Source: a virus. From it: 36,117 bases of DNA. Below the pieces are notes generated by a model that searched no databases, was not told where the DNA came from, and saw only the letters and a list, made by a program, of their open reading frames with translations. The translations under genes and the position numbers were made by a program. This document shows positions 26,820-34,982 of this stretch, one piece after another (positions within the stretch are counted from its first letter, which is position 1; every line of letters starts with the position of its first letter). The stretch lies in IMG/VR virus record IMGVR_UViG_3300024264_002467, positions 1 through 36,117 of that record; one strand, 5' to 3'.

Positions 26820-27868
26820 GTTGGCCTATAAAACCTAATAAAGTAAGAAAAGTACAAATGGAAATTACAAATTATTGTAATGCAAGATGTTCTGCTTGTG
26901 CAAGAGAGAAAATTGTTTTAGGAAAATTAGAACCTAATATACTAGGCATAAATGACAACTATATAACATATGAACAATTTGTTAGTTGGTTTACGAAAGA
27001 TGATTGGTCAGAATTAAGACTGCTTGACTTCTGTGGTAACATAGACGAACCTACAACTAATCCTGATTTAGAAAAAATTGTAAAGTGGATACTAACATAT
27101 GAAGGATTTGATCCTAGGTTACAAATTAATATTGCTACTAATGGCGGAACACGTAATAAAGCATTTTGGCAAAATATGGGAGAACTATCTGCTCGGTATA
27201 CTTCTCCTATAACTAGACAAGATGGCACTAATAGAAAACGCTTGCACATTATTTGGGGCATAGATGGTTTAGAAGATACAAATCATTTGTACAGGCGAAA
27301 TGTAAAGTGGGAAAAATTACAAGAAAATTTTAGGACATATATAAAAGCAGGTGGTCGAGCAACTTGGCAATTTATATATTTTGCATGGAATGAACACCAA
27401 GACGAAGAAGTTAAACAGCGCAGTATTGACGAAGGATTTGAAAAACTAAAATGGCGTAATACAAAACGCGGTGATAGAGGCGACACTAAACCTGCAAAAA
27501 AAGAACAATTTGTAAAAGATAATTATAAACCAAAAGGAAAAATTGTTTGTAAAGCATGTTTTAGGCCAAACTACTTTGGTTTAGAAACAGGGTTGTTTGT
27601 TACTAATAAAGGACACGTTATGCCCTGTTGCTGGCTAGGCACAGAAGCAAAAATGTATGAAGTATATAGAGACTATGGATACAAATACGATAAAAATGAT
27701 AATGTTCTAGATGGTAAAAAAAGTTTTGAAGATATTTTAAGTAGTGAATGGTATAGTAATATAATGAAAACTATTATGGCAGAAACTTGGGATGCCTGTG
27801 TATCACATTGCAAAGAAAACGCAGTAGAAGCAATCACTGACGACTGGAATATAAAACAAGATGATTAA
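26816..27868 (+). CDS. Radical SAM protein, type A
   Basis: In this 350-residue protein the motif is C21-x3-C25-x2-C28 (CNARCSAC). The GGEP position reads FCGNIDEP. WGIDGLEDTNHLYRRN and WQFIYFAWNEHQDEE carry the type-A signature. A Lys-rich linker (TKRGDRGDTKPAKKEQ) leads to VCKACFRPNYFG, MPCCWLGTE and CVSHCKEN, the C-terminal Cys set. It ends the first half of the radical SAM run; the 47-base gap to the next gene is the largest within the cluster and holds no recognised promoter or terminator. Substrate unknown. Confidence 0.83.
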   Translation: MSWPIKPNKVRKVQMEITNYCNARCSACAREKIVLGKLEPNILGINDNYITYEQFVSWFTKDDWSELRLLDFCGNIDEPTTNPDLEKIVKWILTYEGFDPRLQINIATNGGTRNKAFWQNMGELSARYTSPITRQDGTNRKRLHIIWGIDGLEDTNHLYRRNVKWEKLQENFRTYIKAGGRATWQFIYFAWNEHQDEEVKQRSIDEGFEKLKWRNTKRGDRGDTKPAKKEQFVKDNYKPKGKIVCKACFRPNYFGLETGLFVTNKGHVMPCCWLGTEAKMYEVYRDYGYKYDKNDNVLDGKKSFEDILSSEWYSNIMKTIMAETWDACVSHCKENAVEAITDDWNIKQDD

Positions 27869-27915
27869 ATCAGTAATAAAATCAATAAAAAGGATACACG
27901 ATAAGTACGTATAGA

Positions 27916-29328
27916 ATGACAGATAAAACAAAATATCCATCAGACACTTTTTGCTTACTACCTTGGGTACATTTAAGTACAAGACCAGACGGCAGTATGC
28001 GAGTATGCTGTACTGCAAATGCTAGTAGTGTTGGACCTACTAACGATAAAGCCCACGGCGGCCAAGTAGGTATTCTCAAAGATGAGCAAGGGAGACCTAA
28101 TAATTTAAATGTAAGCGATTTTGAAACAGCATGGAATAGTACATATATGAAGAATGTACGCAAGCAAATGCTTGCAGGTGAAATGCCTCCTAGTTGTATT
28201 AAATGCTATAAAGAAGAAGCCGCAGGCCATAATTCAAAGCGTATGTGGGAAACAGCATATTGGGCTCAGCGTGTTGATGTAGATAAAATTATCGCAGATA
28301 CAAAAGAAGACGGTTCAGTACCTCCACAATTAGCATATATTGATTTACGTTTTGGAACCAAATGCCAACTTGCTTGTGTTATGTGTTCACCGCACGATTC
28401 ATCAGGATGGATCAAAGATTATAAAAAGATTTTTCCAGATGTACAAGACGCAAGTCTAAAAGAAACAATGCAATGGAAAGACAAAGGCAGTTACAACGGT
28501 AGTAGTTATAATTGGCACAAACAAAATCCTACATTCTGGAAACAGTTTTACGAACAAATGCCAAGTATGCAACAAATCTATTTTGCTGGCGGCGAAAGTC
28601 TTATTATTGAAGAACACTACGAAATACTTGAACATGCAATCAAAATGGGTTACGCAAAAGATTTAGAATTACGTTATAATTCAAACGGAGTTGAATGGCG
28701 TGAGGATTTATTTGACCTATGGAAAGAATTTAAATTAGTACGTTTCCATTATTCAATTGACAGTATAAAAGAAATGAATGATTATATTCGATATCCTAGT
28801 AATTGGAAACGCCAAGAAGAAGTCTTTCATATACTTGATAACGAAACTCCAAATAATACAGAAGTTACAGTAGCCTGTGCAGTACAAGCATTGAATATAT
28901 ATTATTTGCCAGATTTTATTAAATGGAAACTTACACAAGGGTTTAAGAAAATTAATATGTGGCCATTTGGCGCAGGTGCTATTAATTATCATTTTGTATA
29001 CCATCCACCACATCTTAATGTTAAAATATTACCTGCTTGGTTTAAAGCAGAGTGTCGTAAAAAATACGAAAAGTTTTATCCTTGGTGGGAAGAAAATTGG
29101 GAACTAGGAGTACCTAGTTGGCATAAAGGCAAAGTAGATTACGATAAATGGCGTAATGCTAGTTATGGTATTAGTAGATTAGAAGGTATGCTTAAATTTA
29201 TGGAAAGCGAAGACTGGAGCCAACGGTTACCCGAAATGAAAGAGTTTTTAAATTTGTGTGACAAACAACGTGGTATCAGTTTTGCAGAAACATTTCCAGA
29301 AATGAGAGATATCTTTAATGACATCTAA
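27916..29328 (+). CDS. Radical SAM protein, type B (N-terminal twitch-like domain)
   Basis: This 470-residue protein has the N-terminal Cys domain CLLPWVHLSTRPDGSMRVCC (C13, C31, C32), AWNSTYMKNVRKQMLAGEMPPSC and CIKCYKEE. The radical SAM motif is C150-x3-C154-x2-C157 (CQLACVMC). The GGEP position is GGES (FAGGESLI). LRYNSNG and FHYSIDSIKEMNDYIRYPSNW follow the family pattern. A C-terminal helical extension of about 100 residues (WWEENWELGVPSWHKG) makes it longer than the other unfused members. The start ATG 27916 has no close ribosome-binding site (AAGG is about 23 bases upstream). Genes of this architecture are known in marine phages and bacteria, but to my knowledge without assigned function. 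Confidence 0.85.
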   Translation: MTDKTKYPSDTFCLLPWVHLSTRPDGSMRVCCTANASSVGPTNDKAHGGQVGILKDEQGRPNNLNVSDFETAWNSTYMKNVRKQMLAGEMPPSCIKCYKEEAAGHNSKRMWETAYWAQRVDVDKIIADTKEDGSVPPQLAYIDLRFGTKCQLACVMCSPHDSSGWIKDYKKIFPDVQDASLKETMQWKDKGSYNGSSYNWHKQNPTFWKQFYEQMPSMQQIYFAGGESLIIEEHYEILEHAIKMGYAKDLELRYNSNGVEWREDLFDLWKEFKLVRFHYSIDSIKEMNDYIRYPSNWKRQEEVFHILDNETPNNTEVTVACAVQALNIYYLPDFIKWKLTQGFKKINMWPFGAGAINYHFVYHPPHLNVKILPAWFKAECRKKYEKFYPWWEENWELGVPSWHKGKVDYDKWRNASYGISRLEGMLKFMESEDWSQRLPEMKEFLNLCDKQRGISFAETFPEMRDIFNDI

Positions 29329-30502
29329 AACACTTTGTCCTCTTCCATTTATGCATCAATATATAAACGTAACTAGCGGAGTGACTCCCTGTTGCCATGT
29401 ATTTAATACTAAAGATTGGCCTGAACAACAGTTAGACTTTACAAAAGGTATTTACACTAGTTCTCATAAACTAATGCGTAAAAAAATGCTTGGAGGTATC
29501 TGGCCTAATATATGTTCTAAGTGTAAGTTGCAAGAACAAAATAATCAAAAGAGTCATAGACAAATGGCACTTGAAAGATTTGGGTTCCCAAAAACAAAAG
29601 GAATAAAATATCTTGATATTGCATTTAGTAACAAATGTAATTTAGCATGTAGGATGTGTAAGCCATCAGATAGTAGTTTGCTTACTGAACTATATGAAGG
29701 TGAAACACACTTACCTGAATGGGTTGATGCAGAATGGCCACCTGCTTCAGAACAACAGCCTGATAAAAAAGTTACATATGTGAAAAAACTTATAACTGAA
29801 GGATTAGAATTACTAAAAGTAACTGGTGGAGAACCGTTTGCATGTAAGTATTTTATGAGTGTAATTGAATGGGCTATTGAAAAAGATTATGCAAAAAATT
29901 TAGAAATAAATCTTACGACTAACGCTACAAAGATTAATAAAACATTAATTAATAAATTACTTAAATTTAAAAAAGTTAAACTATTACTAAGCATTGACGG
30001 AACCGGCACAGTATACAACTACATTAGACATCATGCATCATGGGATAAGGTGTATAATAATTTAAAGCAATTATCAAAATATTCAAACATTGATCTACAG
30101 GTAGCATGTTTGGTTATGTTTCATAATACTACTAATGTTATAGATTTAATATACAAATGTGCAGAACTTAACATATCAGTATACGTCGATCAATATATAA
30201 AACCAGTAACAACTCCGATAACTCCCTATCACATAGATGAAAATATTAAAAGTATTTTGTTAAAACAAGTATCAAAATTAGAAGAGGATACGGAACACTG
30301 GAAAGATAGTTTAGTCAAATACCATGCATTATCTGGTGCTAAGTCGCTATATAATATTGCTATGTCTGCCCCAATAAATATTAGCATTAGAAGGAAACTA
30401 GTAGATACAATAGCATTACAAGATAAATTGTACAACACTAATTACAAAGACTTCCTACAGTCTGAACAAATTAACTATTTAGAAGGAACAAACAATGTCT
30501 AA
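29318..30502 (+). CDS. Radical SAM protein, type B
   Basis: This 394-residue protein overlaps the upstream gene by 11 bases and the downstream gene by 8. The N-terminal twitch-like domain has CPLPF (C7), TPCCH (C25-C26) and ICSKCKLQEQ. The radical SAM motif is C107-x3-C111-x2-C114 (CNLACRMC) with GGEP intact (VTGGEPF). LTTNATK and LLLSIDGTGTVYNYIRHHASW follow. The C-terminal tail is helical and Lys-rich without further Cys clusters. The order of motifs matches the type-B genes at 24760, 27916, 30495 and 34976. Its product is unknown. Confidence 0.85.
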   Translation: MTSKTLCPLPFMHQYINVTSGVTPCCHVFNTKDWPEQQLDFTKGIYTSSHKLMRKKMLGGIWPNICSKCKLQEQNNQKSHRQMALERFGFPKTKGIKYLDIAFSNKCNLACRMCKPSDSSLLTELYEGETHLPEWVDAEWPPASEQQPDKKVTYVKKLITEGLELLKVTGGEPFACKYFMSVIEWAIEKDYAKNLEINLTTNATKINKTLINKLLKFKKVKLLLSIDGTGTVYNYIRHHASWDKVYNNLKQLSKYSNIDLQVACLVMFHNTTNVIDLIYKCAELNISVYVDQYIKPVTTPITPYHIDENIKSILLKQVSKLEEDTEHWKDSLVKYHALSGAKSLYNIAMSAPINISIRRKLVDTIALQDKLYNTNYKDFLQSEQINYLEGTNNV

Positions 30503-32978
30503 ACTTCCTTGTTTTTATGCTCACGGCGCACTTAATTTTAAAAATGGATTTGCTACAACTTGTCCTATTAGTTCAGCACATCTACAGGAATTAAATGAAG
30601 GTAAAGATTTACCAAGCGAATTTTGGAACAACGATAAGTTCAAAGAATATAGAAAACAATTAGATCGAGGAGAATGGCCTGAACATTGTCATCTCTGTCA
30701 AACTGCTGAAAAAGAAGGAACAAAAAGTATGCGCCAAGATTACGAAGCAGACTTAACACATTATGATCCTGAAACAGGAACTGTAGATTTTAAAGGTTTA
30801 AAACATGTAGAAATGCGGTTTAGTAACAGTTGTAATATGGCATGCTTACATTGTAGTGAAGTATACAGTAGCCAATGGGGTAGTAGACTAAAAGATTATG
30901 TTCCAGACCAAAAAGACTGGGATTATAATCTAGAGCAAATTTTAAAGACTCAACATAGAGAAGGTCCAGAAGATAATAAACAAATTAGATTGTCTAAAGC
31001 AGACGCACTAACTATTGCTGACGATTTAATTAAAAACTTTCCTAATATAGAAAAAATTGATTTTGCTGGCGGTGAAGTATTATTTCAAAAGCAATTCTTC
31101 CCAGTACTTGAGCGTTTAGCACAACATCCAAATGCTAAAAATATATATATTTTCTTTCATAGTAATTTTAATGCACCTTTTAATGTGGTAAGGTTAAATG
31201 AATTATTACAGCCTTTTGGTCAAACAAAAATTAAAATAAGTATAGATGCTGGAACAAACATTTACAGTTATTTTAGAGACGGCGATTGGGACGTACTAAA
31301 AGATAATCTTGCTAAGTTTAAATCAATGAACAAAAATACATATTTAGATGCAGTATGTACAACAAGCATTTATCAAATACTTGATATTAAAAACATATTG
31401 CTATCATTGTGCAGTCTTGATGTAAACGAAATATCTATGAGTACAGTAATGACTCCAAGATATATAAATCCTTCAATAGCATACAGAATGTTTGGTAAGG
31501 CAATATTACATGATTTTATGGAAGTAGTAGAAGAACTAAAACAACTTAAAACAAAAAGAATACAGGAAGGAAACCTGCAAAAGTATCGTTCTTATAATCC
31601 TACACAACATGAATTTGATGATATCCGCGGCGCATTACGAGATTTAGAAACAATTAAAACATATATTTTGAATCATGAAAGTGTAGAATATGATATTGAA
31701 TCATTTGTTGCTTATGCAAATAAGATTGATAAATTGTGGAACAAAGACTTTAACAAACATTTTCCACGATATAAGTTAACAGATAAAAAATTAATTCGAA
31801 ATTCTAATGTAGATTATGATCTAGAATATCCATATAGTAAAATAGATACTAAAGTAGAAATAGAAAAAGGAATAAAAAAATTAAGTGAGAATGTTGAACG
31901 AATCAGACCGTATTACGAAAAATTAATAAGTTTTGCAATGCCGGAAGATGTTGTACAATTAGATAGTGATGTTGTTAAAGAATTGTCTGAAGAAATTTCT
32001 CAAGCAATAAAGCAAGTGAGATCAGAGTTGAGTTCAGATGCAAAGAAAGAAATTGACGAAGAATTAAATTGGCTTGACAGATTAAAAACTAGAGATGATT
32101 ATACAACACATAAAAGATATGACTCATACATTAAACAATCAAGAATTGCTGTAGCAGATATTGAAGAATTATTTGAAAAGAGTATGAGACAGCGCGAATC
32201 TATAATGAAATTAATTATAACTTCGTCAGGATTTAAACAATTTACAGTAGATGGTTTAAATATTCCTTTTAATCCAGACTGGGAAAAAATTGCTGTAAAC
32301 GTAAGTGGCGGCGCAGATAGTTGTTTATTAACTTCTTTACTTTGTAGACATATAGAAGCCAATAATTTAAAATGTAAAATTGATGTAATTACTCATCAAC
32401 GTGTATGGACTGTAAGACCTTGGGCAGGACCTATTAGTTTAGATGTTTACAATGCACTTAAGGAAAAATGGCCTAACATAATTAACAAAAGACTAACAAA
32501 TTACATACCTCCAGAACTAGAACATAGCACACTTGGTAATCTTGTAGGAGACCGCAGTGGTGATCAAATTATAGTACAAAGTTTTAATGAGTTTCAAGCG
32601 GCTGAAAATGATTATAATTGTATTTTTAATGCTACAACAAAAAATCCTAGCATGGAAACCCCTACAGAAGATAGAATGCGTAATAGAGATTTTGTAGCAG
32701 TTGGACTAAAAGAGTATCTATTTTTAGGAACTAATTTTTGGCAAAGCATGCCGTTTATTGCTACAGAAAAAGATTGGGTAATAAAACAATATAAAGATTT
32801 AGAATTAATGGATTTATACAACAAGACTCGCAGTTGTGAAGGTGATGGTCGATTCGGTGGTAGTCTTATAGGAAAAGACTATTGGTGGTACAAATATAAC
32901 GATGTAGAAGTTGAAACATGTGGAAAATGTTTTTGGTGTGTAGAAAGAAAATGGGCGGAAGATAAAAATGAGTTTTGA
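30495..32978 (+). CDS. Fusion of a type-B radical SAM protein and a QueC-like PP-loop ATPase
   Basis: This 827-residue protein has an N-terminal twitch-like domain (PCFYAHG, a lone C at the usual CC site, CHLCQTAEK) and a radical SAM motif C113-x3-C117-x2-C120 (CNMACLHC) with GGEV at the GGEP site (FAGGEVLF). About 390-600 is a long helical, probably coiled-coil connector. From about 598 there is a PP-loop ATP pyrophosphatase domain with V603-SGGADS-C610. It ends in C781 and C809-x2-C812-x2-C815 (CGKCFWCVERKWA), the arrangement QueC enzymes use for zinc. QueC converts carboxy-deazaguanine to preQ0 using ATP and ammonia; QueC-like relatives do other ATP-driven amide or nitrile chemistry. Whether this one uses a deazapurine is unknown. 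Confidence 0.85.
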   Translation: MSKLPCFYAHGALNFKNGFATTCPISSAHLQELNEGKDLPSEFWNNDKFKEYRKQLDRGEWPEHCHLCQTAEKEGTKSMRQDYEADLTHYDPETGTVDFKGLKHVEMRFSNSCNMACLHCSEVYSSQWGSRLKDYVPDQKDWDYNLEQILKTQHREGPEDNKQIRLSKADALTIADDLIKNFPNIEKIDFAGGEVLFQKQFFPVLERLAQHPNAKNIYIFFHSNFNAPFNVVRLNELLQPFGQTKIKISIDAGTNIYSYFRDGDWDVLKDNLAKFKSMNKNTYLDAVCTTSIYQILDIKNILLSLCSLDVNEISMSTVMTPRYINPSIAYRMFGKAILHDFMEVVEELKQLKTKRIQEGNLQKYRSYNPTQHEFDDIRGALRDLETIKTYILNHESVEYDIESFVAYANKIDKLWNKDFNKHFPRYKLTDKKLIRNSNVDYDLEYPYSKIDTKVEIEKGIKKLSENVERIRPYYEKLISFAMPEDVVQLDSDVVKELSEEISQAIKQVRSELSSDAKKEIDEELNWLDRLKTRDDYTTHKRYDSYIKQSRIAVADIEELFEKSMRQRESIMKLIITSSGFKQFTVDGLNIPFNPDWEKIAVNVSGGADSCLLTSLLCRHIEANNLKCKIDVITHQRVWTVRPWAGPISLDVYNALKEKWPNIINKRLTNYIPPELEHSTLGNLVGDRSGDQIIVQSFNEFQAAENDYNCIFNATTKNPSMETPTEDRMRNRDFVAVGLKEYLFLGTNFWQSMPFIATEKDWVIKQYKDLELMDLYNKTRSCEGDGRFGGSLIGKDYWWYKYNDVEVETCGKCFWCVERKWAEDKNEF

Positions 32979-34245
32979 TACAGTAGATTTACTTACAGGA
33001 AATGTATTCCAAGTAACTTGGGATCTAGGACGTAGATGTAATTACGATTGTAGTTATTGCCCAGTAACACGCCATGACAATTTTAGTCCACATGCTACAC
33101 TAGACGAACTAAAAGCAAATACAGACTTTTTATACGAGTACATTGATACGTATATGCAACACCGTCAGTTTAAAAGAACCAGTATTGGGTTTACCGGCGG
33201 AGAACCTACAGTTAATCCAAACTTTATTCCCTTTATGCAATATTTAAAAAGTGAATACGAAACAAGGTACCAAAGTAGATGGAGTGCAAACTTTGCACTT
33301 ACAAGTAACGGCGCCATGGGACAAAAGATGGCACAAAAAGTAATGGAGAACTTTGCTCACATTACAGTAAGTTACCATGCTGAAAGTAATGAAAAACTAA
33401 AAAAGCAAGTACGTGATAGAATATTGCAATTTCATAAAGACGGTCCTGCAACTAAAACAACAATGAGCATAAATGTTATGTTTCATGCAGAACACTTTGA
33501 TGAATGTAAAGAGTTATGTGAATGGCTAGATGAACAAGGAATAAAGTATGTTCCGAGAGTCATTGGTGAAGAGCCTGATAGTAGAGAAAGTTTTGCCCAT
33601 GTGTACAATGATGAGCAACTTGACTACATGAAGAACTTCTGGAAGAACAAAAATGCAAAACTTAATAATGAAAAAGAGACTACTAGTAGGCTAAGTGCTG
33701 TAGGAAAGCCTAAACAGGAACAATTAAAACAACAACAAGTTGATGAAGAACTTAGAAATAAAAAAGACGGTAACACAGTAGAAGCAATCGAAGCAAAGAA
33801 TAAACAACGTGAAGAAGCAAAGAAAAAAGAATCAGCAAATCAAGGATACAAAGTTGGAAGACCATGTTGTGGTAGTAGGGAAATGTGTTTATCTAACAAA
33901 GGGCAAAGCCGTAATGCAACATTTGTAGATATGAGAGAATTCAAAGGTTGGCATTGTAGTGTAAATTGGTTCTTTTTGCATTTAGAACAACAAACAGATC
34001 AAGTGTTCCATCATCAAACATGTCAAGCACGTTTTGACGGTACTCGAGGACCAATAGGTAAAATTAGTGAAGGTAAAAAAATTGTTGCAGATTTAGTTAA
34101 AAAGTTAGAAACAAATTCAATGCCGACTATTGTTTGTCCTAAACATACTTGCGGTTGTGGATTATGTGCGCCTAAAAGTAAGTTTGAGAAAAACTATAAA
34201 GATGTAATGGAAAAACATCTTATAAGGCCGGAAATATTAGTATGA
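32968..34245 (+). CDS. Radical SAM protein, type C, with Cys-rich C-terminus
   Basis: In this 425-residue protein the motif C24-x3-C28-x2-C31 (CNYDCSYC) is near the N-terminus and GGEP is canonical (F75-TGGEPT). Its closest look is to general radical SAM activases or epimerase-like proteins rather than to its neighbours. A charged Lys/Gln/Glu insertion (about 225-295, low complexity, probably coiled) separates the core from a Cys-rich part: RPCCGSREMC, WHCSV, HQTC and CPKHTCGCGLC. The nine Cys there could hold one or two extra Fe-S clusters or zinc. It overlaps the fusion gene upstream by 11 bases and the SGNH-like gene by 4. Confidence 0.82.
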   Translation: MSFDTVDLLTGNVFQVTWDLGRRCNYDCSYCPVTRHDNFSPHATLDELKANTDFLYEYIDTYMQHRQFKRTSIGFTGGEPTVNPNFIPFMQYLKSEYETRYQSRWSANFALTSNGAMGQKMAQKVMENFAHITVSYHAESNEKLKKQVRDRILQFHKDGPATKTTMSINVMFHAEHFDECKELCEWLDEQGIKYVPRVIGEEPDSRESFAHVYNDEQLDYMKNFWKNKNAKLNNEKETTSRLSAVGKPKQEQLKQQQVDEELRNKKDGNTVEAIEAKNKQREEAKKKESANQGYKVGRPCCGSREMCLSNKGQSRNATFVDMREFKGWHCSVNWFFLHLEQQTDQVFHHQTCQARFDGTRGPIGKISEGKKIVADLVKKLETNSMPTIVCPKHTCGCGLCAPKSKFEKNYKDVMEKHLIRPEILV

Positions 34246-34982
34246 GAATAGGAATTTTTGGTGATAGTTTTGCCGACAGTAAAAATGGTGGCACACAATT
34301 TAATCAACAAGGATCATGGCCGCAACTATTAGCAAATACAAAAAAGATAAAAGTAGAAAACCATGCTCTTGTAGGTAGTGGATTAGAATACTCATTAATA
34401 AAGTTATTTGAGGCTGGAAGTAGATACGACAAACTAATTTTAACTGTTACTAGTCCTGAAAGATTATATATAAATCCAGATAATCATCACAAATTATTAG
34501 ATGATAATGAAGTATATCATCACATTAGACCGACAGATATTCGAAAGAGAAAAAAAGATATTTTTTTTAATAAAGCAAACGATGTAGCATTAGAACATTA
34601 TAATATATTTAATAACAATGATACTAATAATATTCGAACAGCATTATATATTAAAGCACTTCGTGATTGTTTTGGAGGAAAAATATTACTATTAACTTGT
34701 ACTAACCAGAGTACAAAGTATAATAAAGGTTTAAATGCATGGCCACATAACGAATTAAGTTTAATTGATATGTTTTATCATGAAAATAAAACATTATTTC
34801 CAGACGGTAAAATAGATTGGAAGAATGACCAACGTTCGTGTCATTTAACACATTGGCATCATAGAATGTTATACGGTAAAATATTAAAATGGATCGAAAC
34901 TGATAAATTCAAATTAACTAAAAAGGATCTTCTATCTCTAGACAAAGATGAAGTAATACAAGGATATTTTGGCAAATGGTAA
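34242..34982 (+). CDS. SGNH/GDSL-like hydrolase (putative)
   Basis: This 246-residue protein starts MRIGIFGDSFADS, a block I GDS motif with Ser9 as the expected nucleophile. NHALVGSGLEYS could supply the block II Gly. Near the C-terminus HLTHWHHRMLYGKIL gives the catalytic-His region; the usual Asp three residues before it is not in place (DQRSCHLTHWH), so the dyad or triad is uncertain. There is no signal peptide, so it would act in the cytoplasm. It is the only non-radical-SAM gene within the run of radical SAM genes, overlapping its neighbours by 4 and 7 bases. Possible roles are removal or transfer of acyl groups on the product made by the cluster. Confidence 0.68.
   Translation: MRIGIFGDSFADSKNGGTQFNQQGSWPQLLANTKKIKVENHALVGSGLEYSLIKLFEAGSRYDKLILTVTSPERLYINPDNHHKLLDDNEVYHHIRPTDIRKRKKDIFFNKANDVALEHYNIFNNNDTNNIRTALYIKALRDCFGGKILLLTCTNQSTKYNKGLNAWPHNELSLIDMFYHENKTLFPDGKIDWKNDQRSCHLTHWHHRMLYGKILKWIETDKFKLTKKDLLSLDKDEVIQGYFGKW

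Noticed and set aside
27869-27915. A separate promoter in the 47-base gap before the gene at 27916
   Set aside because: The gap is AT-rich, but no paired -35/-10 boxes at a good spacing and no exact late box were found.
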